Source: Gordius sp. MW1 (taxonomy: Eukaryota > Nematomorpha > Gordioida > Gordea > Gordiidae). Taken from it: DNA of 64,000 nucleotides. The stretch spans positions 21,598,001 through 21,662,000 of the forward strand of contig OZ038530.1 of assembly GCA_964036665.1 (NCBI GenBank), written 5' to 3'. The notes under the pieces were generated by a model. The model searched no databases. It saw only the letters and a program-made list of their open reading frames with translations, and was not told the DNA's origin. Below, piece by piece: positions 21,748 through 31,067 of this stretch; within the stretch, counting starts at the first letter, position 1, and every line of letters begins with the position of its first letter. The position numbers were made by a program, and so were the translations under genes.

Positions 21748-24700
21748 ATGTCCCGCGATGATTTCGGCCAGATGGTTGGCGTTGATACAAAAAAATTTAA
21801 AATGAGCAATTCCGAGACTCAATATCTCACATCTTTATTGGTATTAATTTTATGTCTTTTTATTAAAATATTAGTCAGGGGCGATATCAGGGACTTGTGT
21901 GGATATGGTATTGTATCCCTTAGATACAATTAAGACGCGAATGCAAAGCCCACAAGGTTTTATCAATTCAGGAAAATTCTTTAAGATTTATTCAGGTATA
22001 GGAACAGCCTTTGTAGGATCTGCGCCATCTGGTATGCTTAAAAGTCTTATATCTTAGTTTTAAAACTTTAACAAATATATATTTATAGCTGCTATCTTTT
22101 TCCTTACTTATGAGTTCAGCAAGGATAGGTTTTCCAAGTATTACAAATTTAAACACCCACACAAAACCCATATGCTCAGTGCAGCTTTAGCTGAGAGTGT
22201 AAGTTTTTACTGATAAATAATATTTGGGTTGGATTTATAACATTTACCACTATAAATATAGTTTTAATCAATGAGCAATTAATTAGTCAAAGTTTGTATA
22301 TATCCATTAATTTTTTTTGTTTTTTCTGATAATTGATATTTTGTTTAAAAAATGTACATTATTTCATAATCATGTTGAGGATTGTAAAATGTTGCTTTTT
22401 ATTTCTAGCTATATTTTTGATTATGATGTTGTTTTTAATACTGGGCTAGAAAACTAACTAAGGTCTACTATTAAGACTTAAAGGCAGAACACTAAAATTT
22501 ATTTAAATATCCAATTATTTTTATTTCATTTAAAATATTTCTTTCAAGATTTTTGTTTAATATCTTTTCTCAACTTTTTGTTAAATTGTGATACACTTAT
22601 AAAGACTTATCCAATGTGGAAAATGTTTTTTTGAAAAAGTCTACAACTGCCATAGGCATAGCCAGTAAGTCAGGGAGGGCCCCCTAAATGACAAAAAAAA
22701 TTAATGCAAAAACCCTAAATTTTTAAATTAAATAAAAAATTATGCATTGCCCCCCACACCCTAATCCAAAACCTGGCTAAGCTCATGACAACTGCATTGT
22801 TGTCCAAGAATTTAACTGCCAATAAATGGCTGTTTATGATTTGTAAAATATATAAAACCAAAATTTTATTTGAACTTCTATTAGAGATCTATATTTTTCA
22901 GACAAAATTTTTGACATTTAGTGAAACCCAAATCTGGAAGCAACATAAGTTTTGTTGAAAAAAATCTTTATATGCTTCAACAAATTTCTGTTTAAAGATT
23001 TTATCATCAAACCTAGTTAGCACTAGATAAGATTCCCTGTTGAAGAGTGTGAGTAGAGTGAATAACTTTGATTGATTTTTAACATAAGTGTGAAAGGGTT
23101 GGAAGCTTTTTTTGTTATAATTTCAACTGTTATTTCCTCCCCAACATACTTTAAGCATTTAAAAAAGTTATTCCAGAAATTTGTTTAACTTTTATTCACA
23201 TGAAATGTTAAAAAATTTAGAGTTTTAGACAATAAATTTATGAGATTTCTTTGATATATGCCTGATTTTATTGTAAATTTCTTTTTTCTTTTGTATTAAA
23301 CAGGCATCGTGCATCATAAGAGTTCCTATAGAAGTTATAAAGCAGAGGCGCCAAGCCTATAGTCACATAAAAAATGTAGCCATTTTAAGGGATATATACC
23401 AGTTGGAAGTGAGACAATTACAATGATAGATTTATGTTTTTTAGAAATGATTATTTTACCTTGCATAGGGTATCAAAGGTTATTACCGAGGCTTAACTGT
23501 TACAATAGCCAGAGAAATACCTTTCGCTTTTATACAATACCCCCTTTGGGAAATACTGAAAAAGGCATGGAAACATTTTCACTTATTTTTGCATGTTTTT
23601 TATTTTAACATATATATATGCTTTAAATGCGAACAATTTAAATTAAACCATAGTTTTTGAAATACAATTTTGTATAAGTTTTTTTCTCACTAATTTGAAG
23701 AATAGGAAATTAGAATCATAGATGTCAAGCATTTTTAATCATTGCTTATTCCTATTATATTTTTTATATTGTCAAACAATCTTACAAAAATTCATACTTG
23801 ACAATCGTAGTCTCATTTCATTTTCGTTAGGTTATAAATTCATATGTTTAAATAGCTAATTTTTCTTTAATTGGGAAGTTTTTAAGCAATAATAACTAAT
23901 TTGATTTTGTAATTTGTGATATTTGTCTCTTTTACCACTTTGCAACTCTTGAAAACGATAATTTTGATCTACTTTATGCTAGAGGAGGGGTATGATAATG
24001 TGTTTGGTATTAGATGATGAAGTTTTAGTAATATTATTTAAGTTTTTAAATTTAAATGTCTAAAAGTTTTTGTTTTTATGGGTGACATTTAATTAAGGTT
24101 ACTTTGCAGGTTTGCTTCTAAAAAATTTTTTTTTCGATTTTGGCTAAATGGTTTTTCAACATATTTTTTTATTGTATAAATTTATACGTAAATATATTTT
24201 GTTTTAACATGTTTTTAGAGGATGAAAGTTAGCAAAATAAATGCCCTAAATTCGTACGCACAAGGGGCTATGGCAGGTTGAAATAAATAAATTTAACTTT
24301 GCACTAACTTATACATGTCTATAAATTTATATAATTATTTCTCTTTATTTTAATGTATAAAAAGTTAAAATAATAACATTGATCATAAATAATGGACTTA
24401 TAAAATCCATCGGCAAACTGTTTGCAGATTTTGGTAGAGTTTTTACCGATGAACACAAATATATTTTTAGTTTGTAAATCAAAATTATTATAATTAAAAT
24501 TTTACCGACTCATTTGCAAGTTATCGACGTTTGAAAAATGCTAAAATCGCAGTTTTTAGCAACTTTTACAGCAAATATTTCCAAAACTTGACCTATAAGG
24601 ATAAAATTAAAAACATATTCGTGTTCATCGCAAAATCTACAAGAAACATGCAAACAATTTGCCGGTCGATTTTTCTCGTTGAACCATATAGTTTTAGTAT

Positions 24701-25851
24701 CATACTTATTTGCAAATATATTTGGAAAAGATTTAATTTTTTTTTTAAATTTTAAATATAAAGTTTATTTTTGCGTATAGGTGGGACAGCAGCTGCTCTA
24801 ACTACTCCCCTCGATGTCATAAAAACGAGGGTCATGTTATCCAAAGTACGCGATATTTTATTAGGCAGGCGATTAATGATTTTGAGGCCCGTGTAAAACG
24901 GCTGGGTTTTGTTTGGTCGACTTTTGCTTTAACTAAGACTAACGATTTCGACTAAGCCTAGAGGTCGACTACGAAAACAGACCAAAAGCCTTTGGTCACG
25001 TTATATTTAGTCGACCAATACCAAAAGTCGACCAAACAAAACCCAGCCGTTTATATTGAAATCATTTGACGGTTTAATACCATAATTTTGTCGGATTTTA
25101 CCGAATAAATTGCAGATTATTAGGCCTCAGCCGAGGGGAGATAGGGACTGGCTAGATTCTTTTAATCTAAATTTTAATATACTTTTAGTTGAAACCAAGG
25201 GTAAAAATATCGAAATTTTTTTATTGTGCCTCTCGATGATCTTTCCTTTAAATAAGATTGCTGCGAGAAACGCGTACTGGATGTTAACATTAAAGCTCAT
25301 AACATATATGAGGTTCAACTTAACTAATTATAATGTAAACGTTTTAAATAATGTGAATCGTCAAATCTTTGGACACCTAACAACTTCAAACTTACAATTG
25401 TAGTTTTAAATTTAACTTTTTTACGCGTATTTATAAGATAAAATTTGATTTTTATTAAATATTATAATTTCGAAGTTTTTGAAATGCATATGCGAAAATT
25501 ATTTGTTTAAATGGTATACAAACAATTAATTATGTTATTTTAATCTTAGTTGCAACATTTTAAAACATTAGTAAAATACGATCTTTTTATTTTTAATATT
25601 TCTTTTTATCTAGACTAGTTTTAACCAAGATCCCTCCAAAGTGCTCAATATCATTACCGATATATACCGACGCAAGGGGATTATTGGGTAAATAAACATC
25701 TATTTTTTTGAAAAATACATAATCGTGTTTGTGGTCTAGATTTTTTGCCGGGATAGTACCGCGGGTGCTTTGGATGTCTGTGGGAGGCGCCATCTTTTTG
25801 GGAACTTACGAAATTAGCTCGAAATACATTTTATCGAAAATCATGGAATGA
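21748..25851 (+). CDS. SLC25A26: Mitochondrial S-adenosylmethionine carrier
   Basis: The carrier imports S-adenosylmethionine into the mitochondrial matrix in exchange for S-adenosylhomocysteine. Exons: 21748-21840, 21875-22031, 22089-22198, 23304-23408, 23469-23564, 24219-24276, 24781-24845, 25614-25687 and 25740-25851, 289 residues, against 274 in human. The three carrier signatures are visible: YPLDTIKTRMQSPQGF, IIRVPIEVIKQRRQ and TTPLDVIKTRVML, each followed by the matching GI.G-type turn (IYSGIGTAFVGSAPS, GIKGYYRGLTVTIAREIPFA, GIIGLFAGIVPRVLW). SPQGF and REIPFA..QYPLWE are specific to the SAM carrier. The start is either 21748 or the in-frame ATG at 21802, which better fits the family N-terminus. 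Intron 1 is 34 nt; intron 5 seems to use a GC donor (AAAAAG|GCATGG). Introns 5 and 7 carry MITEs of families E and A. Confidence 0.93.
22653..22788. repeat. Family B element, diverged
   Basis: GGCATAGCCAGTAAGTCAGGGAGG at the left and CCCCCCACACCCTAATCCAAAACCTGGCTAAGC at the right, with AT-rich TTAAATTAAATAAAAAATTATG between. It is in SLC25A26 intron 3. Confidence 0.65.
24407..24676. repeat. Family E palindromic MITE
   Basis: The left arm ATCGGCAAACTGTTTGCAGATTTTGGTAGAG...GATGAACAC and the right arm GTGTTCATCGCAAAATCTAC...GCAAACAATTTGCCGGT are inverted. Inside is GTTATCGACGTTTGAAAAATGC with TTACAGCAAATATTTCCAAAACTTGAC. It lies in SLC25A26 intron 5. Confidence 0.75.
24891..25053. repeat. Family A palindromic MITE in SLC25A26 intron 7
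   Basis: It runs from GTGTAAAACGGCTGGGTTTTG to CAAAACCCAGCCGTTTATAT with inner GTCGACT and AGACCAAAAG blocks, and starts 46 bp after the exon ending at 24845. Confidence 0.85.
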
Positions 25852-26344
25852 TTATTACCTCGTCTCATTTCGTCGAAATACTTTTCATTGAGAAATAGAT
25901 TTTCGATCAAAAGCGTTCGTTGTACTTATTCGCCGCGTCGAAATGTGCAATGATTTTTATTATAATTGCTCTTTTACACAAAATTTTTGGCGTTACTTAT
26001 GCATTGACAAATGTCGCATTTTACAGAATCATACATTTCCATAACCATTAGTCATTATGTAATAATTGCCTAAGACTTAATTATATGTTGGGCATTTTTA
26101 TTGTTATAATCGATTAACTTCCCATAAGAACGTCGTATTTCACTAATGGCTGTTGTGTTTTTTTTAAATAAAACATCCGTACTCTTACATTACCTATTGT
26201 GGGTTGTCCTAATGATAAGTGATGTTGATATAAAACGCGTACAGCGAAACTAGTTCTTTGACAGAATTGGACAATTACGAGAAACTCAAAAAGAAAAGTA
26301 TATAATAAATATTTATAAGGGTCGTGAAGGGGTGAAGTGATAAA

Positions 26345-26500
26345 AACGTTTTTTCCTGAAGATGGGCTTAATTTGCCCGAAAGATCCACGGCCAATTTCC
26401 TCTATTCATGTTATCAATTCAACCCTATTTTTTATACAATGAATAATATGACTTTGAAACCAGAGTTTGCGGTTCAAATCCCGCTTATGGTACTGTCTTT
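26345..26500. repeat. Diverged relic of foldback family H plus tRNA B-box-like motif
   Basis: TTTTTTCCTGAAGATGG, CCCGAAAGATCCACGGCCAATTTCCTC, TTATCAATTCAACCCTATTTTTTATACAA echoes one arm of the foldback element at 26957-27243. It is followed at 26473-26488 by GCGGTTCAAATCCCGC, which resembles a tRNA T-arm/B box with one base missing. No full tRNA cloverleaf is present; a SINE remnant is possible. Confidence 0.4.
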
Positions 26501-26649
26501 TAAAAGATGTAAAATATCTCATGGTCAACACGGTTGTCAGGCCTAGATAGCCGAGCGTCACCCCTCATCTACTTACTAAAGAAGCTGACCACCTAGTTTA
26601 ACATACAGCTATTGTGAAATTTTTATTATAGTATTAATAGACTTATGTC

Positions 26650-26800
26650 TGGACATGGAGTATGAGGCAGATAGGAAGAGGACGACCTCGTGTCACGTGA
26701 AAAAAGTTAGGAAATCTAAGAAGATTAATCAAGACATGACATGACACTTACCCGATCAAGATCGAAGAAACTAATCAAACCGAACCCTATACTATGATTA
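26650..26800 (+). pseudogene. LINE 3'-end fragment
   Basis: TAGGAAGAGGACGACCTCGTGTCACGTG, ATTAATCAAGACATGACATGACAC, CCCGATCAAGATCGAAGAAACT matches 55650-55790 of the LINE at 52925-55821, the codons for its basic C-terminal tail (KRGRKRPRVTW onward). Only about 150 bp remain and the frame is broken. Confidence 0.7.
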
Positions 26801-26956
26801 TGCCAGGATGACCATGGCCTGTTTAGAGTGCTTGGCGGCTTTTGGCAGTTATCAAATTGTAGCGTGATTCTGTTGACGGATAGTCGTGATTTTTGAACAA
26901 ATTGTTTGTATATATAGCGACTTCATTATATATAATCAAGAATTGTCAATCCGTTT

Positions 26957-27243
26957 ATCTGAATATTGTTGTATAAAAACGGTGAAATAGGATTGATAAT
27001 GTGAGTAGAGGGAAATGGAACGCGATATTTCGGACACTAATGGTCCATCTTCAGGGGGAAAAAAAGGAGAAGATGAAGGCTCAAAAAATAAAAATTAAGT
27101 AAAGTGAGTATAAAAACAGTGATATAGATATAAAAAAATATTTTTTCCCTGAAGATGGACCATAAGTGTCCGAAATATCGCGTTCCATTTCCCTCTTCTC
27201 ACATTATCAATCCTATTTCACCGTTTTTATACAACAATATTCA
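26957..27243. mobile_element. Foldback element H with ~100-bp inverted repeats
   Basis: The left arm begins GAATATTGTTGTATAAAAACGGTG and passes through GGAAATGGAACGCGATATTTCGGACACT to CATCTTCAGGG. The right arm is its reverse complement with only a few changes. A spacer of about 90 bp lacks coding potential. Shorter versions occur at 30223-30278 and 26345-26450. Such long, well-matched arms suggest a recent insertion; target duplications could not be fixed. Confidence 0.8.
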
Positions 27244-27629
27244 GAACTTCATTAAATTTATTTATAATGGTTATATTAATCAGCTACGGATTATAAAAGA
27301 TTCTTAACACGCGAAGATACAAAAAGTTAACATTTTTTCAAACATTCGTAAAATTAGAATAACCATTCAACACATACGTTTTACTTTCATGCACAGGCAG
27401 AGTGTTATCTTTAAGAACGACATTGGCCTTAATCAATAAGATGCTAGATAGCATTAGCATCAATCATATTTTATTTTTGATAAAAATTGCTTTATTATTG
27501 AAAAGTATTAATTAGATAATGACAATAAATAAAAGGCATTATCCGTTTCTTCATCTTTTTTTAAAATGGACATTTAATCAATCAGGGAATAACAGTTCGA
27601 TTTAGCGTTCGCAATGGAGATTGATTTAG

Positions 27630-28345
27630 TAGAAACCTATCGTTTGTTCTTGAAAAAAATTTAAAGCACACTTCCCAAACGTCCCTGAGCATGACGAAAC
27701 GATATAAAGAAAAATGGAGGATCCTAATAAACCTGAATATTTAAGGATTTACGATGCTCTACTGATGCAAACAGATCAATTCAGGTGTAGTCCCATTTAA
27801 AAAAGGCCTTTATTCGCTGTCTAAACGCAGGTTGGGACTTAAAGCGGTGGATATATTTCCTAAATCAAACAACTCACCCCACCTACTTAGAGAAGGAAAA
27901 ATGAAAATTACTCAATAATTTCATTTTCATCCCAGTTGTGGCCACACCCGAGGGTAGCCAATTTTGAAACAAATATCCCAATCCATCACTGCAATCACCT
28001 ATGGCTAGAGCCCTGCAAAATGAGATTTCTACGGCCCGACACTTTTTAAATCAGGCCCGACCCGAGCCCGAATTTTTTGAAATGTAAATTTATAAAAAAA
28101 AATTTTAGAATAAAAAATATTTTGTCTCCTCTAAATAGCCTACTCAATAAAGGAATTAGTAAGTTAAAAAAAAAAATTAACCTAGATTTTGCCTCAGGCC
28201 GGGCTCGGGTCGACCCATTAGGCCCGACTCGAGCCCGATAAAATTTTAATTTTTGGCCCGAGTCCAGCCCGTGCAGAACTCTACCTATGGCCATAGATAT
28301 TTTTCTACATAAATTGGTAAATCCAATACAAACCCAATCAATGGA
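27630..28345 (+). pseudogene. Degenerate retroelement C-terminus with inserted family D element
   Basis: The region around 27830-27990 reads GWDLKAVDIFPKSNNSP and later FHFHPSCGHT-like in broken frames, matching 48724-49075 in DNA: TTGGGACTT..GGTGGATATATTTCC, AACAATTTCATTTTC-like, GGGTAGCCAATT..AAACAAATAT. The 3' end (AATCCAATACAAACCC..TCAATGGATCCTATGC) appears at 28319-28360, after the family D element at 28008-28288, which therefore inserted into this copy. Confidence 0.55.
28008..28288. repeat. Family D element
   Basis: The left end AGAGCCCTGCAAAATGAGATTTC and the right end GCCCGTGCAGAACTCT are inverted in the CTGCA core. The arms contain GGCCCGAC...GGCCCGACCCGAGCCCGAA and CAGGCCGGGCTCGGGTCGACCC...GGCCCGACTCGAGCCCG. 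The minus-strand ORF across it is a by-product. Confidence 0.65.
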
Positions 28346-28362
28346 TCCTATGCTTACTCCTT

Positions 28363-28364
<2 letters not shown>

Positions 28365-28401
<37 letters not shown>

Positions 28402-30110
28402 TTTATTTGTTAAAAATCCGCTGACAGTAATATAATATAAATACATGAAATATAAAAGGCAAAATGCGCCGAATAAAATAATACACTATTCGGATATATC
28501 ATCATCGAGGGGATCTTCCAAAATTGGCCAAGAATCCGCGAACGATTTAATGTTGTACTTGGCTATAAGAATACCAAGTCTTTGTTTTAGTAAAAAGGGT
28601 ACCGAATGTTTAGACGGGGGAGAACGTCTTCCAACCTCTTTAAAAAAAGCTAAGGCCTGTTTGCCAAAGGTGCCTGAACACGAAGCAACCAATGGAATAA
28701 AAATATTTGAGGATAATAGGGCTTTGTATTTATTGGTTTTCCGCCCCTCTGCAACAGCTAAAGAATCATTGTTGCAGTTAGAGGGGGCAAATAGGTCAAT
28801 ACATGTGAAGTCCCATTTAAGGTGAAGACCATTGCTCCATGGGACTAAAGAAGATCCATCAGGACGCATACGTCCCTCCAAGGCGGGGTCCAATGGCTCC
28901 AAGATGGATGGAATCTTTGCTCTCTTCAGGGCACTTTGAATTAAGGCGTTGGCCTTATTGTGTCTAGCATTTTTGAATTTGTTTGCCAGGCAGTGTAAGG
29001 GATGCCTGGCTTGTTCGTCTACGAGTATGCTGCAATTTCGGCAAGTAAATGTCTTCGAAAATTTCACCCCTAGCCGGAGTGCTATGGAGTACGAAAGCTC
29101 CGAGTCCTCCAGCATCATCCCGGTGAGACAGCTTGGGTAAACCTCTAGCCATTCGTGACCTGAGCCATCAAACAAAAACGACCTTAAATTAGAACACTGA
29201 CTTGCATCGCTACTCGAAATTAGATAATCAACGGAGTGCAACACAAGTCCGGCATCCCAATCTCTTTGTCGTGAGGTTTGTGGCAAAGGTGTTTCGGGAT
29301 TGGTGTTGTTTTCCCAAGTAGCTAAAGCAATGGGTAGAAGCGGGTCTTCTTTAACCGGATACAACTTAAAAATGGTATCTTGTACGGATTTATAAGATGA
29401 AATAAAGGAGACTAGAGATATTGAGGCCGGTGAGCGAATCCCTAAACCACCCGATTTGGTTGGTAGGGAAGCTTGTAACCAGCTATGAGTATTGAATTTA
29501 ATATTTAAAATAGATTGTAAAATAGATTTAATATTTTGTTCGAAGAGGTTTAAAATTTCCGAGTGTAAAAAAGCACTTGAAGAGCAAACAGTGCTGAATC
29601 TTTGAAATATTAAAATAGTTTTTTATTGTAAAAAGAGTGGTGTGAAGGCAGACACTTTAAGAGATCTAATTTTGACTTTAAAATAGAGAGATTTTTCTCC
29701 AAATAAGTAGCGAGTCCAACTCTACCGCCTATGGGCGATCCAAGGTGGCACATAGCGTCTTTCTTGATTGCTAAAAAGGGGGTAACGTGGGGATATAATG
29801 TGTAGTCAGGGGGTTGAAAGATCTCACATTTGGTCTCATTTAGTCTAAGTTTTGAAATTGGTTCGAATTCTTTTATAATTTTGATAGCTTTAAAAACTTC
29901 GCGAGGATGGCCACAAAGGGTGGCATCGTCCAAGTACCATATATTTAATGATAGGTCGCATTCGTGCGATATTTTTTCTACTAAACTTTGAATACCTAAG
30001 CAAAATATTTTAGCATAGCCGTTTCTTAATTCATTGCCTCTTAATATTGTTTCGATAGTATTAATACATGGTTGTTTCCAATCTAAAAAAAAGTTATACC
30101 TTTATACATT
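28365..30110 (-). mobile_element. 5'-truncated RLE-type LINE with poly(A) tail
   Basis: The minus strand encodes the C-terminal part of a reverse transcriptase (28486 to about 30085), followed by a short 3' UTR with an AATAAACTTTTT stretch and a poly(A) tail of about 29 bases at 28365-28394. The 5' end is cut off near 30110, inside the RT palm. The truncated 5' end with an A tail is the hallmark of target-primed LINE insertion. The tail abuts the 3' end of a degenerate retroelement copy ending at about 28360. Confidence 0.8.
28486..30085 (-). pseudogene. RT thumb and C-terminal CCHC/endonuclease-like region of RLE-type LINE
   Basis: Reading down the minus strand: an RT active-site box IWYLDDATLCG (about 29920-29950), LNETKCEIF, HLGSPIGGRVGLATYLEKN, LQASLPTKSGGLGIRSP, a DWD segment, then CRNC-x9-H-PLHC, ARHNKANALIQ, SILEPLDPALEGRMRPDGSS and WDFTCIDLFAPS, ending in DPLDDDISE and a stop at 28486. 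CCHC followed by a PD-(D/E)XK-like block after the RT is the order known from R2-like LINEs with a restriction-like endonuclease. The frame breaks once near 29612, at CTATTTTAA. Sequence upstream of the YLDD box is missing, so the copy is inactive. Confidence 0.78.
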
Positions 30111-30222
30111 GTAATATTCTTAAACAAAAAACGCACACTAAAATCAAAGTAAGATTGCACATCTCGAACATATGCAACATTGATATGGCATTGTTTATAT
30201 AATGTAGAATCGCAAATCCGTT

Positions 30223-30278
30223 TATAAGAATATTGTTGTATAAAATCGGTGGGTTTGGATTTTTATACAACAATATTC
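30223..30278. repeat. Short internally deleted foldback H copy
   Basis: GAATATTGTTGTATAAAATCGGTGGG is followed directly by TTTTTATACAACAATATTC. Only the outer 20 or so bases of each arm remain. The preceding AATCCGTTTAT is shared with the full element at 26957. Confidence 0.65.
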
Positions 30279-30873
30279 ATTGATATGGCAGATTAGCTAA
30301 TTTCTGTCAACGGGATATTGTCTTAGTAGGTGTAGATTTGTTATCCTAGGGGAAGATTTTTTTAACCATTTTCATCTATTGATCTGTTATAATTAAAATT
30401 TGATGAAAACTGTAGCAAGACTGCCATGCATAGTTGAATCATTTTTAATCGAAATATTCCATATTTTTGTTTAAACTAGATTATAGAAGTAATGCTGCTA
30501 GACTTAACATACTTACAGGGGGTGGGGTAAAAAATTGCTTGAAGATCATTTTTAAAATAAGTGAAAAAATTAACTTTGCTGAAAAGCAATAGCCCTTACC
30601 TAGCTAACAAGCTGCCCATTTGCAATAAAATCATATGTGAATATCACTTTGAATTTTTAGAAACAATTTTGCTAATATTATTTAAAATGTGACACCACCT
30701 AATACTTAAGCACAAAGTATTTAAGTAACTAACTATTTCGGCTATAAAAGTGGCATTGTACCCCAAAACAAAATTAGTCTTTTTTCCTATTAATCTAAAT
30801 GTACATTTGATCAGAAAAACACGGCAATCGTTATAAATAAAAAAACAAGGCTTTACGAGTAATAGTAATTTAA

Positions 30874-31037
30874 ACTAGTGTTGTAAAAATGGCTGGAATA
30901 AACCAACGATTTTTTGGTCTATTTTTCTTAGTCGACCTCTAAGCTTAGTCGAAATTTGAAAAACGCATACCAGAGTAGACCGTTAGTAGTTGAACCTAAG
31001 GTCGACCAAGCAAAACCCAGCCGTTTTTACAACACTA
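30874..31037. repeat. Family A MITE with internal deletion
   Basis: It runs from ACTAGTGTTGTAAAAATGGCTGG to CCAGCCGTTTTTACAACACTA. The left arm jumps from GGCTGGA straight to the central ACGATTTTTTGGTCT. It ends about 30 bp before the NDUFS3 stop codon on the opposite strand, so it lies in the NDUFS3 3' UTR. Confidence 0.8.
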
Positions 31038-31067
31038 ATTTCAAACATAACGATAAAAAATGCGATT

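Larger units (their letters stand above)
25852..31067. other. Convergent region SLC25A26/NDUFS3, retroelement-rich
   Basis: No host gene was recognised in these 5.2 kb. It holds a relic of the foldback family, a LINE 3' fragment, a complete foldback element, a degenerate retroelement C-terminus, a family D element, a 5'-truncated RLE-type LINE with a poly(A) tail, and a family A element. About 27250-27600 and 30290-30870 show nothing recognisable. Confidence 0.65.

Noticed and set aside
25110-25403. 97-codon ORF in SLC25A26 intron 7
   Set aside because: No motif was recognised; it lies between two exons that join well without it.
26455-26495. Possible tRNA gene (GCGGTTCAAATCCCGC)
   Set aside because: The T-arm lacks one base and no cloverleaf can be built around it.
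28046-28294. 82-codon minus-strand ORF
   Set aside because: It spans the inverted arms of a family D element.
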